NCBI RefSeq assembly: GCF_014646055.1
Contig: NZ_BMMS01000014.1
Location: 1-64,000 of the forward strand
Source of the DNA: Wenjunlia tyrosinilytica
GTDB lineage: Bacteria > Actinomycetota > Actinomycetes > Streptomycetales > Streptomycetaceae
DNA: 64,000 nucleotides
Direction of reading: 5' to 3'
Below the pieces are notes generated by a model. The model saw nothing but the letters and a program-made list of their open reading frames with translations. It searched no databases and was not told where the DNA came from. Both the position numbers and the translations under genes were made by a program. This document shows, in pieces, positions 26,907-35,936 of this stretch. Numbering within the stretch: position 1 is the first letter of the stretch; each line of letters opens with the position of its first letter.

Positions 26907-27878
26907 TCAGTTCTGCGCAATGCCCGGGATCTCCGCGCCGTCAACCGTCTCGGGCTTCCCGGCAGCCACCGGCGGCTCCACGACGGCCTCGAGCGCTGTT
27001 ACGGCTGCCTCCGGGGCCACGGCGGGCTCCGCCTGATCCACTACGGCTGCCTCCGGCGTCACGGCGGGCTCCGCCTGCTCCACGGCCTTGCCCCGTGTGG
27101 GGGCGGCGGCAGCGGCAGAATCGTTCCCTCCCGCACGCTCGAAGAAGCGCAGCAGCTCCACCGGGAACGGCATCACGAGCGTCGAGTTCTTCTCCGCCGC
27201 GACCTCCACCACCGTCTGCAGCAGGCGCAACTGCAACGCGCCGGGGGTGTCGGCCATGATGGCCGAGGCGTCCGCGAGCTTCGCCGCCGCCTGGAACTCA
27301 CCGTCCGCCGTGATCACTCGAGCACGCCGCTCACGCTCCGCCTCCGCCTGCCGCGACATCGACCGCTTCATCGAGTCGGGAAGCTGAACGTCCTTGATCT
27401 CCACACGCTCGATCTCGATGCCCCAGCCCACGGCTGGGCTGTCGATCATCAGCTCCAGCCCTTTGTGCAACTCCTCGCGGTTGGAGAGCAGATCGTCCAG
27501 CTCGCTCTTGCCGATGATCGACCGCAGGGACGTCTGAGCCACCTGCTCGACGGCGAACACGTAGTTCTGCACCTCGATGGCGGCCTTGAGCGGGTCCACC
27601 ACGCGGAAGTACACCACCGCGTCCACCTGGACCGAGACATTGTCGCGGGTGATGCCCTCCTGCGTCGGCACGGGCATCGTGACGATCTGGACATTGACCT
27701 TCTTGAGCCGGTCCACGAGGGGTACCAGGAGGGTCAGGCCGGGCTCGCGCGGTGTCGGACGGGCCCGGCCGAAGCGGAAGACGACCCCGCGCTCGATCTG
27801 GTTGACCACGCGCACCCCGCCCAGGAGCATCCAGCCCGCGAGGGCCCCCAGGATTCCGATCAGTACATACCCCGCCAT
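26907..27878 (-). CDS. Slipin / SPFH-domain membrane protein
   Basis: The protein has 323 residues: an N-terminal membrane hairpin (MAGYVLIGILGALAGWMLLG), then a prohibitin/stomatin (SPFH) domain (residues 25-190) with GVVFRFGRARPTPREPGL and a coiled helix rich in Ala/Glu/Arg. The C-terminal 80 residues are an Ala/Val/Pro/Glu-rich tail with repeated AEPAV-PEAAV units. Slipins organise membrane microdomains and often act with NfeD-type proteases, but no nfeD gene is adjacent. The Ser/Thr kinase gene lies 124 nt upstream on the same strand. Confidence 0.9.
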   Translation of the reverse strand: MAGYVLIGILGALAGWMLLGGVRVVNQIERGVVFRFGRARPTPREPGLTLLVPLVDRLKKVNVQIVTMPVPTQEGITRDNVSVQVDAVVYFRVVDPLKAAIEVQNYVFAVEQVAQTSLRSIIGKSELDDLLSNREELHKGLELMIDSPAVGWGIEIERVEIKDVQLPDSMKRSMSRQAEAERERRARVITADGEFQAAAKLADASAIMADTPGALQLRLLQTVVEVAAEKNSTLVMPFPVELLRFFERAGGNDSAAAAAPTRGKAVEQAEPAVTPEAAVVDQAEPAVAPEAAVTALEAVVEPPVAAGKPETVDGAEIPGIAQN

Positions 27879-28002
27879 GCCGTGCCCCGTCCCGTGCTCG
27901 CTCGACGAGTGGATCGCCCGGGCGCTCACCGCTGTTCGGCCGCCTCCGCGCGCATCCACAGAAACGGCTCGCACGCTACGCCGCAAACGCGCAAAGGCGT
28001 GG

Positions 28003-29076
28003 TCAAAGTTCTGCGGACCAGTGCGCGGGGGACGAGGCCGTTCGCATCTCGGGCGTGTGGGGGAGGGCGACGGTGGTGAAGGTCATCATCGACCCCAGCA
28101 CCCCGGCCAGCGCGGCGGCGGCCGAGGCGACGGCGATACGAGTGCCTCGCCGACCGTCCTCTCGTCCGGCCGGTCGCGGCGCCGGTCCCGGCTGCCGGCG
28201 CGGCTGCCGGCGCGGCTGACGGTGCCGGTGCCGGGCCTCACCGGCCGAGCCGAATCCCTCCGCCACGGACTCCAGCACGCGGGCGCAGGCACCGGCGTCC
28301 GGGCGGTCGTCCGGGTCCATCGCCGTCATCTGCTCCAGCATCGCGGCCAGCTCGGCGGGCAGCGCCTGAGGAATGCGAGGGGAGCGGTGCAGACGGGCGA
28401 CCGCGGCCTCCACGGGAATCCCCGAGTACTCGATCCGTGCCGTCAGGCACTCCAGCAGAACGAGACCGAGGGCGTAGACGTCGGCGGACGGCTGGGCCGC
28501 CTGGCCGAGGATCTGCTCGGGAGCGAGATAGGGGGCGGTGCCGACGAGTTCGCCGGGGCCGGTCACGGCTGTGGCGTCCACCGTGCGGGAGATGCCGAAG
28601 TCCGTGATGTAAGGGCGGCCCTCGCCGTCGAGCAGGATGTTCGACGGCTTGATGTCGCGGTGCACGACGCCTTCGGTGTGCACATACGCGAGGGTGCGGG
28701 CCAGGTGGGCACCGAGACGCGACACCTCGTGCGGGGTGAGGGCCCTCTCGCAGATGCGGTGGCGCAGGGTGGGGCCGTCCACCAGCTGCATGACCAGGTA
28801 CGCGAGGCCCTCGTGGCGCCCGGCGTCGTACACGGTCACCACGCCGGGGTGGTGCAGACCGGCGAGCAGGACGGCCTCGCCGATGAACCGGTCGCCCGGG
28901 TGGTCCTCGGCCCCCGTCCGGAAACCCTTGACCGCCACGGTGCGGCCGAGGCGCAGATCCGTCGCGCGGTGGACATCGGCCGCCCCGCCGTAGCCGATCA
29001 GTGCCTCCAGGCGGTACCGATCGGCCAGAACGTCGCCGATCGAAACAGTCGCTCCGTACACCTGCTGGACCGTCAT
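28003..29076 (-). CDS. Serine/threonine protein kinase (Hanks type)
   Basis: The protein has 357 residues from the ATG at 29076, with GGGGA 6 nt upstream. Kinase domain 12-270: P-loop IGYGGAADV, VAVKGF lysine, HRDIKPSNILL catalytic loop, ITDFGISR and GTAPYLAPEQ. Then comes an Arg/Gln/Pro-rich linker and one membrane helix (VASAAAALAGVLGSMMTFT), with a very short outside tail, so there is no PASTA or other sensor domain. Targets unknown. Its neighbours are a slipin and a surface protein. Confidence 0.92.
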   Translation of the reverse strand: MTVQQVYGATVSIGDVLADRYRLEALIGYGGAADVHRATDLRLGRTVAVKGFRTGAEDHPGDRFIGEAVLLAGLHHPGVVTVYDAGRHEGLAYLVMQLVDGPTLRHRICERALTPHEVSRLGAHLARTLAYVHTEGVVHRDIKPSNILLDGEGRPYITDFGISRTVDATAVTGPGELVGTAPYLAPEQILGQAAQPSADVYALGLVLLECLTARIEYSGIPVEAAVARLHRSPRIPQALPAELAAMLEQMTAMDPDDRPDAGACARVLESVAEGFGSAGEARHRHRQPRRQPRRQPGPAPRPAGREDGRRGTRIAVASAAAALAGVLGSMMTFTTVALPHTPEMRTASSPAHWSAEL

Positions 29077-29205
29077 CTGCACTCCCCGCGGACGCCGCCG
29101 CGCCCGGCCTCGGGCCCGGACCCGTACAGGCCGCGCCTACCCGGCGGTCGGCCATACATCCATACGCAATCGCGGGCCCGTTTGTTCGCCGGACGACAGC
29201 CCGGT

Positions 29206-30387
29206 TCAGGAGTGGCAGACGACCTGGATCGGGCCCGCCGCGTGGTGGGCGTAGGTGCTCCTGCCACCGGTCCAGTCGCGGCCGCGGTCGAGCAGCACCA
29301 CGGCCATACGGCCATGCCTCACCGGCCATGTGCCGACGTGCACGACACGGCCGCGGTTGGCCACCTGATCGACCTCGAACCCGTCGTCCTTGGCGGGATC
29401 CCCGTTGAGCACCACGTAGTGTGTGGGGCTCCCCGCGACATCACCGCCGTCGTGGCTGCTGGGGATGTACACCGAGACGGAGCAGTCCTTGGCCCTGCCG
29501 CCCACGTGCCACCACCAGAAGACCCGGCCGGAGTGGTCGTAGGTGGAACTGCCCGACATCGGGACGGCCGTGAAGCTGCCGTCGCAGGTCCCGCCCCGGA
29601 AACCGCCGCGGCTGGCGGTGTACCAGCCGCGGTGGTCGTCGCTGTAGCGGCCGCGCTCGTAGTACCCGACGCCGTCGGAGTCCGCACAGCCAGGGCCGGC
29701 CCATGCCGCGTAGACAACGTTGTCCTCGGGACGGGGCGCGGGCGGCTTCGGCCTGTTCTTCGAGGGGTGGGGCCGGGGCTTGGCGGGCCGGGATTCATGG
29801 GCGGGTTGCGCGCCGGTCCGGGAAGCGGAATTCGGCTTCAATTCGATCGGGTCGGGGGGAGAGAAGACCGGTGGGAGTTCGGGGGTCCTATTGACACTCT
29901 CTTCATAACGTGCTTCTGCGGTGTCGTCGGAAGTCCAGGCACGGACGGACGCCACTCCCGTTCCGCACAGCAGCAGTCCCACCGCCATGAAGGAGGCGGC
30001 CTTCCAAGTGCCGGGAACGCACGTCCAGCGGCGGTGCGCCATTTCCCTGACAGTTGGTGAGAAAGCGGAATCACCCACCGGGGAGGTCGGCTTGGGCGGC
30101 CCGGCGTACATTCGATCGAACTCCGCCAGGTCGTGAATGGTCGAAGTCCACGGACTGACCACGTCCACCGCCGAGCCGGTGCCGGACCCGCGGTCGGGCG
30201 CGGCGGCTTCCCGGCCCTGGTCCTTCGGGTCGTTCGCTCCCGTGCCGCCCGCCGACTGCCTCATGGCGAACAGGACCCGGTGGGACGCCTTGGGCTTCGC
30301 GTGGTGCGCGGGGCGGTCCTCGTCGCAGGTGCAGGCCCTTCCCTCAGCCATGTTTCCCCGGCATGCACGGAAGTGCTGACCCATCAT
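29206..30387 (-). CDS. Single-pass protein with extracellular golvesin-like domain
   Basis: About 393 residues from tandem ATGs (30387/30384) with GGAAGGAAAGG upstream. The N-terminal cytoplasmic part of about 150 residues has a Cys/His-rich start (FRACRGN, CTCDEDRPAHH). One membrane helix (AASFMAVGLLLCGTGVASV) follows, then a Pro/Lys-rich wall-spanning stretch. The C-terminal 140-residue beta-sandwich resembles golvesin/Xly-type carbohydrate-binding domains (GWYTASRGGFRGG, FWWWHVGG, VVHVGTWPV). Family assignment of the last domain is by resemblance. It may sense or bind surface polymer. Divergent from a TetR gene across 426 nt. Confidence 0.65.
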   Translation of the reverse strand: MMGQHFRACRGNMAEGRACTCDEDRPAHHAKPKASHRVLFAMRQSAGGTGANDPKDQGREAAAPDRGSGTGSAVDVVSPWTSTIHDLAEFDRMYAGPPKPTSPVGDSAFSPTVREMAHRRWTCVPGTWKAASFMAVGLLLCGTGVASVRAWTSDDTAEARYEESVNRTPELPPVFSPPDPIELKPNSASRTGAQPAHESRPAKPRPHPSKNRPKPPAPRPEDNVVYAAWAGPGCADSDGVGYYERGRYSDDHRGWYTASRGGFRGGTCDGSFTAVPMSGSSTYDHSGRVFWWWHVGGRAKDCSVSVYIPSSHDGGDVAGSPTHYVVLNGDPAKDDGFEVDQVANRGRVVHVGTWPVRHGRMAVVLLDRGRDWTGGRSTYAHHAAGPIQVVCHS

Positions 30388-30813
30388 TGCCTTTCCTTCC
30401 TTGTGCAGTCCGGTGATGGGTGCACAGTGGCCCGGCACGCCATCCCCGTTGATGCGGCCCCCACTATGCATGACGGACATCACACGAGACAGGTGTTACC
30501 GCGGGTTGGATTTACAGGAACGAAGCGGGCCGGTGCGAGGAGGGCCGACCTGAACATCACGTGCCGACCGGTCGGTTCGGCTCCGTAGTCGGGCGACTAC
30601 GGTCCGGAGCAGCCGAACTCCCGATCGGCTCGGGGGATTCCGGGCATGGCCGCCCCGGATACCGGCCGAGCGGCCAACAGCGGTGGCCCTTTTGCGAATT
30701 GAGGCCGTGGGCGGGGTTCGCAATGGCGAGACGCATTTGGTAGCCGATGCTGAACTCCCTGCGTTCTTATGGTAATAGTTTGCGCCATGTGTTAAGGCGC
30801 GGAAGGGGAGGTC
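30388..30813. promoter_or_regulatory. Divergent regulatory region with two palindromes
   Basis: No gene seen. CCGACCGGTCGG (30564-30575) is a perfect palindrome, within one base of ACCGACTAGTCGGT at 51331, and may be the operator of the TetR gene that follows. CCGTAGTC-GGGC-GACTACGG (30583-30602) is a perfect 8-bp hairpin directly after it. An AT-rich patch at 30755-30790 probably holds the TetR promoter. Confidence 0.5.
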
Positions 30814-31452
30814 GTGTCCACAGACCGCAGATGGGAACAGCGGCAGGCAACTCAGCGGCGGCGCGACGAACTCCTGGCCGCGGCCGACCGTGTGGTACTG
30901 CGTGAAGGTCCGGGGGCCTCGATGAATGCCATAGCCGCGGAAGCGGGCATCTCGAAGCCGATCTTCTACCGCCACTTCGGCGGCAAGGGCGCCCTGTACC
31001 GGGCCATCGCCCAACGGCACACCGACGCCGTGCTGGACAAGTGCCGCACGGCACTCGACTCGGTGTGGGACCGCCGCGACTGCGTCGAGGCCACCCTCGA
31101 CGCCTATCTGACCGCGATCGAGGCGCACCCCCAGATGTACCGCTTCCTCATGCACCCGGAGGAGGCGGAAGGCGACGCGGACTCACTCGCCGTCGACCAC
31201 TCGCATGTCGCCCCGCTCCTGCATCTGCTCGGGGAGGAACTCGCCGTCGTGATCTCGGAACGCCTCGAACTGGGCCGGGACGGCGAACTGGTGGGCCGGG
31301 TCTGGGGCCATGGCATCGTCGGCATGATGCACGCGGCGGGCGACTGGTGGCTGGTGCAGCGCCCCTGCGAGCGCGCGGACCTGGTCAGGCACCTCGCGGA
31401 TCTGCTCTGGGGGCAGTTGAAGCTCATCGAGGACAAGGCCCGCGGGGTGTAG
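30814..31452 (+). CDS. TetR-family transcriptional regulator
   Basis: The protein has 212 residues from a GTG with GGGGAGG immediately upstream. The helix-turn-helix reads NAIAAEAGISKPIFYRHFGG. The C-terminal domain has the HPQMYRFLMHP and GIVGMMHAAGDWWL patterns of the fatty-acid/lipid TetR group. The palindrome at 30564 is a plausible binding site. Target genes not certain; the divergent golvesin-like gene is the nearest. Confidence 0.9.
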   Translation: MSTDRRWEQRQATQRRRDELLAAADRVVLREGPGASMNAIAAEAGISKPIFYRHFGGKGALYRAIAQRHTDAVLDKCRTALDSVWDRRDCVEATLDAYLTAIEAHPQMYRFLMHPEEAEGDADSLAVDHSHVAPLLHLLGEELAVVISERLELGRDGELVGRVWGHGIVGMMHAAGDWWLVQRPCERADLVRHLADLLWGQLKLIEDKARGV

Positions 31453-31658
31453 GCGTCAGGCCGTGTTGCCCGGGCGGCGATCGGCGGGCGGCGCGCAGGC
31501 CGCCGTACCACCCGGCCCCGTTGGCGATTGTGAGGAACGGCCTCGCCGTCGGGCCGGACACGGCGTTCGGCAAACCTCACCGCGGTCGTGCGGAAGGCCC
31601 AGCCGCCGTCGTGGACGAGTAGTCGTGGACGAGTATTGGTCGAATTCGCACAGTGCCA

Positions 31659-32291
31659 TCATGCCGCGCTCCGCGACGCACCCGCCTGCGGGTCCTTGGT
31701 GGGGACGGGCAACTGGTTGAACCCGTAGTAGACGGCCAGCACCCCGTGCACCGCGAGAGTGAGCGGAGCGGACACGAACGACAGCCCGACGGTGATCGGG
31801 TACACGACCGACCCCAGGGCGAACCGCAGACGGGTGGCCCGGGCGCCGGGAACGTCCACGCGCTCGTCGAAGAGGTGCCCGGTCCGGGTGACCCACCACC
31901 ACAGCGCCTGGAACGTCGCCGCGTGCGCCACCATGAAGCCGCTGTAGACCGCTGCCGCGACATGCGAGGCCTTGTCCTCGCGCAGGTACTCGGCCAGCAG
32001 CGCCGTCGGCCACGGCAGTGCGGCCACCACCATCAGGAGAAGGAGGTTGATGAAGAGCAGCCCTCGGTCGACCCTCGCGATGAATCCGAAGACGGTGTGG
32101 TGGTTGGCCCACATGATGCCGATGACGATGAAGGACACGGCATACGCGGCGTACGAGGGCCACTGGTGCCCGAGCGCCGCCCACAGGTCGTCACCCGCGC
32201 CCGGGGGGACCTTGATCTCCAGGACGAGCAGCGTGATCGCGATGGCGAAAACCCCGTCGCTGAACGCCTCGACCCGGCCGGAATCACTCAT
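31659..32291 (-). CDS. TMEM175-family potassium channel-like membrane protein
   Basis: The protein has 210 residues from the ATG at 32291 (GGGGGAGAGC upstream). It begins with the family signature RVEAFSDGVFAIAITLLVLE in helix 1, followed by five further helices with WANHHTVF in helix 3. Bacterial TMEM175 proteins of this length form tetrameric K+ channels. The function is assigned by family. Confidence 0.88.
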   Translation of the reverse strand: MSDSGRVEAFSDGVFAIAITLLVLEIKVPPGAGDDLWAALGHQWPSYAAYAVSFIVIGIMWANHHTVFGFIARVDRGLLFINLLLLMVVAALPWPTALLAEYLREDKASHVAAAVYSGFMVAHAATFQALWWWVTRTGHLFDERVDVPGARATRLRFALGSVVYPITVGLSFVSAPLTLAVHGVLAVYYGFNQLPVPTKDPQAGASRSAA

Positions 32292-32460
32292 GCTCTCCCC
32301 CTGAGATGTGCTGCCGGGCGGCATCGTGCCACAGCGGCACGGCCGGGGCGTGACACGACGCGGGAATGTGCTCGTTCGCCCCGGGAATTGGTTGGACAGA
32401 TGTAACCGTTGTAGTTGTAGAAGGAAGTGTGGGAGTGGGAGTCGGCGTAAGGAGCCTCGA

Positions 32461-33906
32461 GTGACTCAGCTCGGCGCGGGGCGGCGGATGCTCGTCCTGG
32501 CGATCTGCTGTATGAGCCTGTTCATCGTCGGGCTCGACAACACGATCGTGAACATCGCGCTCCCGGACATCCAGCGCGATCTGCATGCCTCCGTCTCCGG
32601 GCTTCAGTGGACCATCGACGCCTACACCGTCGTCCTGGCCGGCCTGCTGATGCTGTCCGGATCGACGGGCGACCGAGTCGGCCGCCGCCGAACCTTCCAA
32701 ACGGGGCTGGCGCTGTTCACCCTGGGCTCGCTGCTGTGCAGCCTCGCCCCGACCCTGAGCTGGCTCATCGCCGCCAGGGCCCTGCAGGCCGTGGGCGGCT
32801 CCATGCTCAATCCGGTCGCGATGTCGATCATCACCAACACCTTCACCGATCCACGGGAGCGGGCTCGCGCGATAGGTGTCTGGGGCGGGGTCATCGGTAT
32901 CAGCATGGCGCTCGGGCCGATCCTCGGCGGCGCCCTGGTCGGCGCCGTCGGCTGGCAGGCGATCTTCTGGATCAACATCCCGGTGGGCATCGCCGCACTG
33001 GTCCTGGCCGGCCGCTTCGTCCCCGAGTCCCGCGCGCCCCACCCGCGACGCCCCGACCCCGTCGGTCAGGTGCTGGTCATGGTGATCCTGGTGTCCCTCA
33101 CCTACGGAATCATCGGTGGCCCCGAGGCCGGATGGGCATCGTCCCGGACACTCGGGTGCTTCGCCCTCTCGGCCGCCGCCGTGGCCGCTCTGGTGTTCTA
33201 CGAGCCCCGGCGCGCCGAACCGCTGATCGACCTGCGGTTCTTCCGCAGCGTCCCCTTCTCCGGCGCCACGCTCATAGCGGTGTGCGGCTTCGCCTCGCTG
33301 GCGGGCTTCCTTCTCCTCAACACCATCTATCTTCAGGACGTCCGAGGGCTCTCGGCCCTGCACGCCGGTCTCTACACGCTGCCGATGGCGGCGCTGACGC
33401 TGGTGTGCGCGCCCCTGTCCGGACGGATCGTCGGAGCCCGCGGTCCGCGCATTCCCCTGCTGGTCGCCGGTGTGGCGATGTCCTCCAGTGCGCTGCTCCT
33501 GACCGGGCTCTCCGCCGGCACTCCCATCTCCCGGCTGATGGCCGCCTATGTGCTGTTCGGCCTCGGCTTCGGCATGCTCAACGCGCCGATCACCAACACC
33601 GCTGTCTCCGGGATGCCCCGGGCGCAGGCGGGAGTGGCCGCGGCCATCGCCTCGACCAGCCGCCAGGTCGGCGGATCGCTGGGAGTCGCGGTGATCGGCT
33701 CGGCTGTCATCTCCTCGGTCCATGGCCCGCTGAGCACCGGATTCGCCGAGGCCAGCCGGGTCGGGTGGTGGATCGGTGTCGGATGCGGCGCCGCCGTGCT
33801 CCTGCTCGGTATCGTCACCACCGGCCGCTGGGCCAGGAGCACGGCGACCGATGCGGTCGCGCGGCTTTCCTCCGCATCTGCCAGGACACCGGTGAGCACC
33901 TCATGA
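32461..33906 (+). CDS. MFS drug/H+ antiporter, DHA2 family (14 helices)
   Basis: The protein has 481 residues from the GTG at 32461 (GAAGG and AAGGAG upstream). Motif D1 is GLDNTIVNIALPDIQ, motif A is GDRVGRRR, and the motif C region is GPILGGALVGAVGWQAIFW. Fourteen hydrophobic segments are expected for its length. The last bases overlap a MarR gene (ATGA), so the pump and its likely regulator are one transcript. A multidrug or antibiotic export role is inferred from the family. Confidence 0.92.
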   Translation: MTQLGAGRRMLVLAICCMSLFIVGLDNTIVNIALPDIQRDLHASVSGLQWTIDAYTVVLAGLLMLSGSTGDRVGRRRTFQTGLALFTLGSLLCSLAPTLSWLIAARALQAVGGSMLNPVAMSIITNTFTDPRERARAIGVWGGVIGISMALGPILGGALVGAVGWQAIFWINIPVGIAALVLAGRFVPESRAPHPRRPDPVGQVLVMVILVSLTYGIIGGPEAGWASSRTLGCFALSAAAVAALVFYEPRRAEPLIDLRFFRSVPFSGATLIAVCGFASLAGFLLLNTIYLQDVRGLSALHAGLYTLPMAALTLVCAPLSGRIVGARGPRIPLLVAGVAMSSSALLLTGLSAGTPISRLMAAYVLFGLGFGMLNAPITNTAVSGMPRAQAGVAAAIASTSRQVGGSLGVAVIGSAVISSVHGPLSTGFAEASRVGWWIGVGCGAAVLLLGIVTTGRWARSTATDAVARLSSASARTPVSTS

Positions 33907-34415
33907 CGACACCACAGCCCATCACGGACGCCACCCGGGAAGCGGTCGACCGGATCTGGGCCGGGATGCGTTCCCTGGTGCTGAGCGACGACCGCCGGGG
34001 CGAGGTCAGTGAGGCGCTCGGCATGAGCTTCATCCGCAGCAAGGCCCTGCGCCGTCTGGTGGGCGGACCGCTGACCATGCGCGAACTCACCGAGAGGCTG
34101 TCGACCGACAAGCCGTACACCACTCTCGTCGTGGACGATCTGGAGCGGCGCGGACTGGTCGTCCGCAGCGTCCACCCCGACGACCGCCGCAGCAGGGTCG
34201 TCACCATCACCGAGGAGGGGGCGGCTGCCGCCGCCCGGGCCGAGGAGATCCTGGCTCGTCCGCCGGAGGCGATGCGGAGCCTGGCTCCGGAGGAGTTGGA
34301 GGCGCTCGACCGCATGGTGGGGAAGCTCGCCGAGGCGGCGCGGACCGCCGAGGGCACTCAAGGTGCTGGGGCCGCGCGAGCCTCGGGCGCCGGCCAGCGG
34401 CCGGGTACGGGCTGA
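33903..34415 (+). CDS. MarR-family transcriptional regulator
   Basis: The protein has 170 residues, start codon overlapping the MFS stop. The winged helix-turn-helix reads GPLTMRELTERLSTDKPYTT, VDDLERRGLV and HPDDRRSRVVTIT. The C-terminal tail is Ala/Gly-rich. It probably represses the MFS operon and responds to its drug. The A/T-richer stretch before the MFS gene (32400-32430) is the place to look for the operator. Confidence 0.92.
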   Translation: MTTPQPITDATREAVDRIWAGMRSLVLSDDRRGEVSEALGMSFIRSKALRRLVGGPLTMRELTERLSTDKPYTTLVVDDLERRGLVVRSVHPDDRRSRVVTITEEGAAAAARAEEILARPPEAMRSLAPEELEALDRMVGKLAEAARTAEGTQGAGAARASGAGQRPGTG

Positions 34416-34680
34416 CCCCCGTCCGCCAGACCCTGTCCTTCACGGACGGGGACCAGTTGCCGCCCCACACCGACGGGGTCACCGAGGCCCGTGACCACCG
34501 GCGACAGTTTCCATCCGCTTCCCGAACGGGGCGCGCGGAGGCGCATGAGCCGCCCCGCACCGTGGCCGCCATGCACGACGAGCTGCCCCGGCATGTGGGG
34601 GGACCGGCTCCATGACGACGCGGCCCTGCCGCTGATCCGCAAGCCGCATTCGGTGGGGGCTCTGGTACGAGCCCCGTCAC
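34416..34680 (+). pseudogene. C-terminal remnant of a SpoIIE/PP2C phosphatase gene
   Basis: Pieces of the PP2C end are readable but in three frames. VRQTLSFTDGD..HTDGVTEARD comes first. FHPLPERGAR follows in a second frame. Later MHDELPRHVGG appears in one frame and DRLHDDAALPLIRKP in another. In intact proteins these are contiguous (TDGVTEARD, F-PL, LLRHVG, DDAALLL-R). No start codon or N-terminal part is present. It directly follows the MarR stop and was not otherwise annotated. Confidence 0.65.
34656..34675. terminator. Hairpin between convergent units
   Basis: GGGGCTC-TGGTAC-GAGCCCC lies 9 nt from the stop of the minus-strand gene and after the MarR unit. It can serve either strand. Confidence 0.5.
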
Positions 34681-34684
34681 CCGT

Positions 34685-35170
34685 CTAGCGCACGGCCTGG
34701 ACAGGCCGCACGGCCCGGAGCGGCTGCGCGGGCCGTACCGGCTGGACCGCCTGGGCGGGCCGTGCCGCCTGGGCGGGCTGGGCCGCCGACCGGGGACGGC
34801 GGGCGCTGTTGCCGTCGAGGAGCGCGTCGGTGACGAGCCGCACACCGCGGGCGATGTGGTTCAGCTGCTCCAGCTCGATGGCGTACAGGCGGATGGTGTT
34901 CTCGATGACCGTGTCGGAGGTGCCCATGGCCCGAAGTTCGGACCGGGCGGTCTGCATTCCCACGCGCAGGGCCCGGATCTCGTACTGGACCTGGAGCAGG
35001 GCGTGCCGGGCGAGGACGGAGTGGTGACGGGTGATCGTCGCGTAGCCCGAGTAGCGGGCCGGAAGGAGTTCCCGGAGCCACCGCGTGGCGGTGCGCTCCC
35101 AGTCGCGGGTCCCCGGGGCCTTGACCTGGCAAGGCCAGTCGGGACCGGTGTGGGAGAGGGTGAACGACAT
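34685..35170 (-). CDS. Conserved hypothetical protein, partner of an ATP-binding regulator
   Basis: The protein has 161 residues from the ATG at 35170 (GGAGG 9 nt upstream). A helical core (ERTATRWLRELLPARYSGY, EIRALRVGMQTARSELRAM, IELEQLNHIARGVRLV) is followed by a low-complexity Pro/Ala/Gln/Val tail of about 40 residues. No family recognised. Genes of this type tend to lie beside the small HATPase anti-sigma-like genes of Streptomyces, as here. Confidence 0.65.
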   Translation of the reverse strand: MSFTLSHTGPDWPCQVKAPGTRDWERTATRWLRELLPARYSGYATITRHHSVLARHALLQVQYEIRALRVGMQTARSELRAMGTSDTVIENTIRLYAIELEQLNHIARGVRLVTDALLDGNSARRPRSAAQPAQAARPAQAVQPVRPAQPLRAVRPVQAVR

Positions 35171-35292
35171 CTTGGTGGCCTCCGGGCCGGGTTGGGATCG
35201 GGTGCCGGCCCGCCGACAGGGGTGTGTGCGGCTCGGCCGTGGACCTGCGGCCGCTCCGCGGTGCGGCTTCGGGTGAGCGGGCTGCTTTTTAT

Positions 35293-35327
35293 GGCGGCCC
35301 CGGCCTAGGGGAGAAGCCGGGGCCGCC
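35293..35327 (-). terminator. GC-rich hairpin between HATPase gene and its neighbour
   Basis: GGCGGCCCCGGC / GCCGGGGCCGCC, a 12-bp perfect stem with an 11-nt loop, lies in the gap between the two minus-strand genes. It may end or attenuate the HATPase transcript. Confidence 0.6.
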
Positions 35328-35408
35328 AACGGCGTCCGAGGGTGACGGCTCGCCGCTTGAAACACCCCGGAACGATACGAGGAGGCTGTATCGTTCCCGG
35401 GCGTTCGA

Positions 35409-35936
35409 TCAGGTGGGTCGTGGAGACCCGACGCGGTACTCGGCTCGCACACGAGTGCCGTGAGGCGGGGTGCTGATGTCCACCGAATGCGCCAGCGCGC
35501 GGACGATGTCGAGGCCCCGGCCGCATTCCCCTTCCTCGGGTCGCTCGAGCGCGGCGCGCGGCGGGCCGCCGTAGTCGGTGACCTGGATCTGCAGAGTGGG
35601 GCCCGACAGGACCAGGGTGACGGTCATGTCGTGGCGGCCGTGCCGGGCCGCGTTGGCGGCCAGCTCCCCCACGATCAGGACCGTGCGGTCCTGGTCGTCC
35701 TCGTCCATCCGCCAAGCGTCCAGGCAGGCGGCCGTGTGATGCCGGACGGTGGAGACATGGCGTTCGTGCGCCGGGAGCGTGATGGCCGCGTGACGCCGCA
35801 TCGCCGGGGGCGCGTGACGGCGGTCGGTGAGCGGCACGGCCGGTGAGGTCAGAAGCGTGGTGTCCGAACGCCGCACCGGAGCCTGCCATGTCCCTTGGCC
35901 TGCGCCGCGCAAGGGGAGGAGGGGCTTGCTGTACAT
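35409..35936 (-). CDS. ATP-binding anti-sigma regulatory factor (RsbW-like HATPase)
   Basis: Up to 175 residues. The core from about residue 50 is a GHKL ATPase: N box VGELAANAARHGRHD, G1 box VTDYGGPP, G2 box GECGRGLDIV. Streptomyces has dozens of these serine kinases acting on anti-anti-sigma proteins. No sigma or STAS partner gene is next to it. The start is uncertain: the ATG at 35936 has no good ribosome site, and an internal ATG at 35801 is possible. Confidence 0.8.
   Translation of the reverse strand: MYSKPLLPLRGAGQGTWQAPVRRSDTTLLTSPAVPLTDRRHAPPAMRRHAAITLPAHERHVSTVRHHTAACLDAWRMDEDDQDRTVLIVGELAANAARHGRHDMTVTLVLSGPTLQIQVTDYGGPPRAALERPEEGECGRGLDIVRALAHSVDISTPPHGTRVRAEYRVGSPRPT

Noticed and set aside
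27577..30060. An 827-residue plus-strand frame
   Set aside because: It spans antisense of three well-supported minus-strand genes and has no ribosome site or domain.
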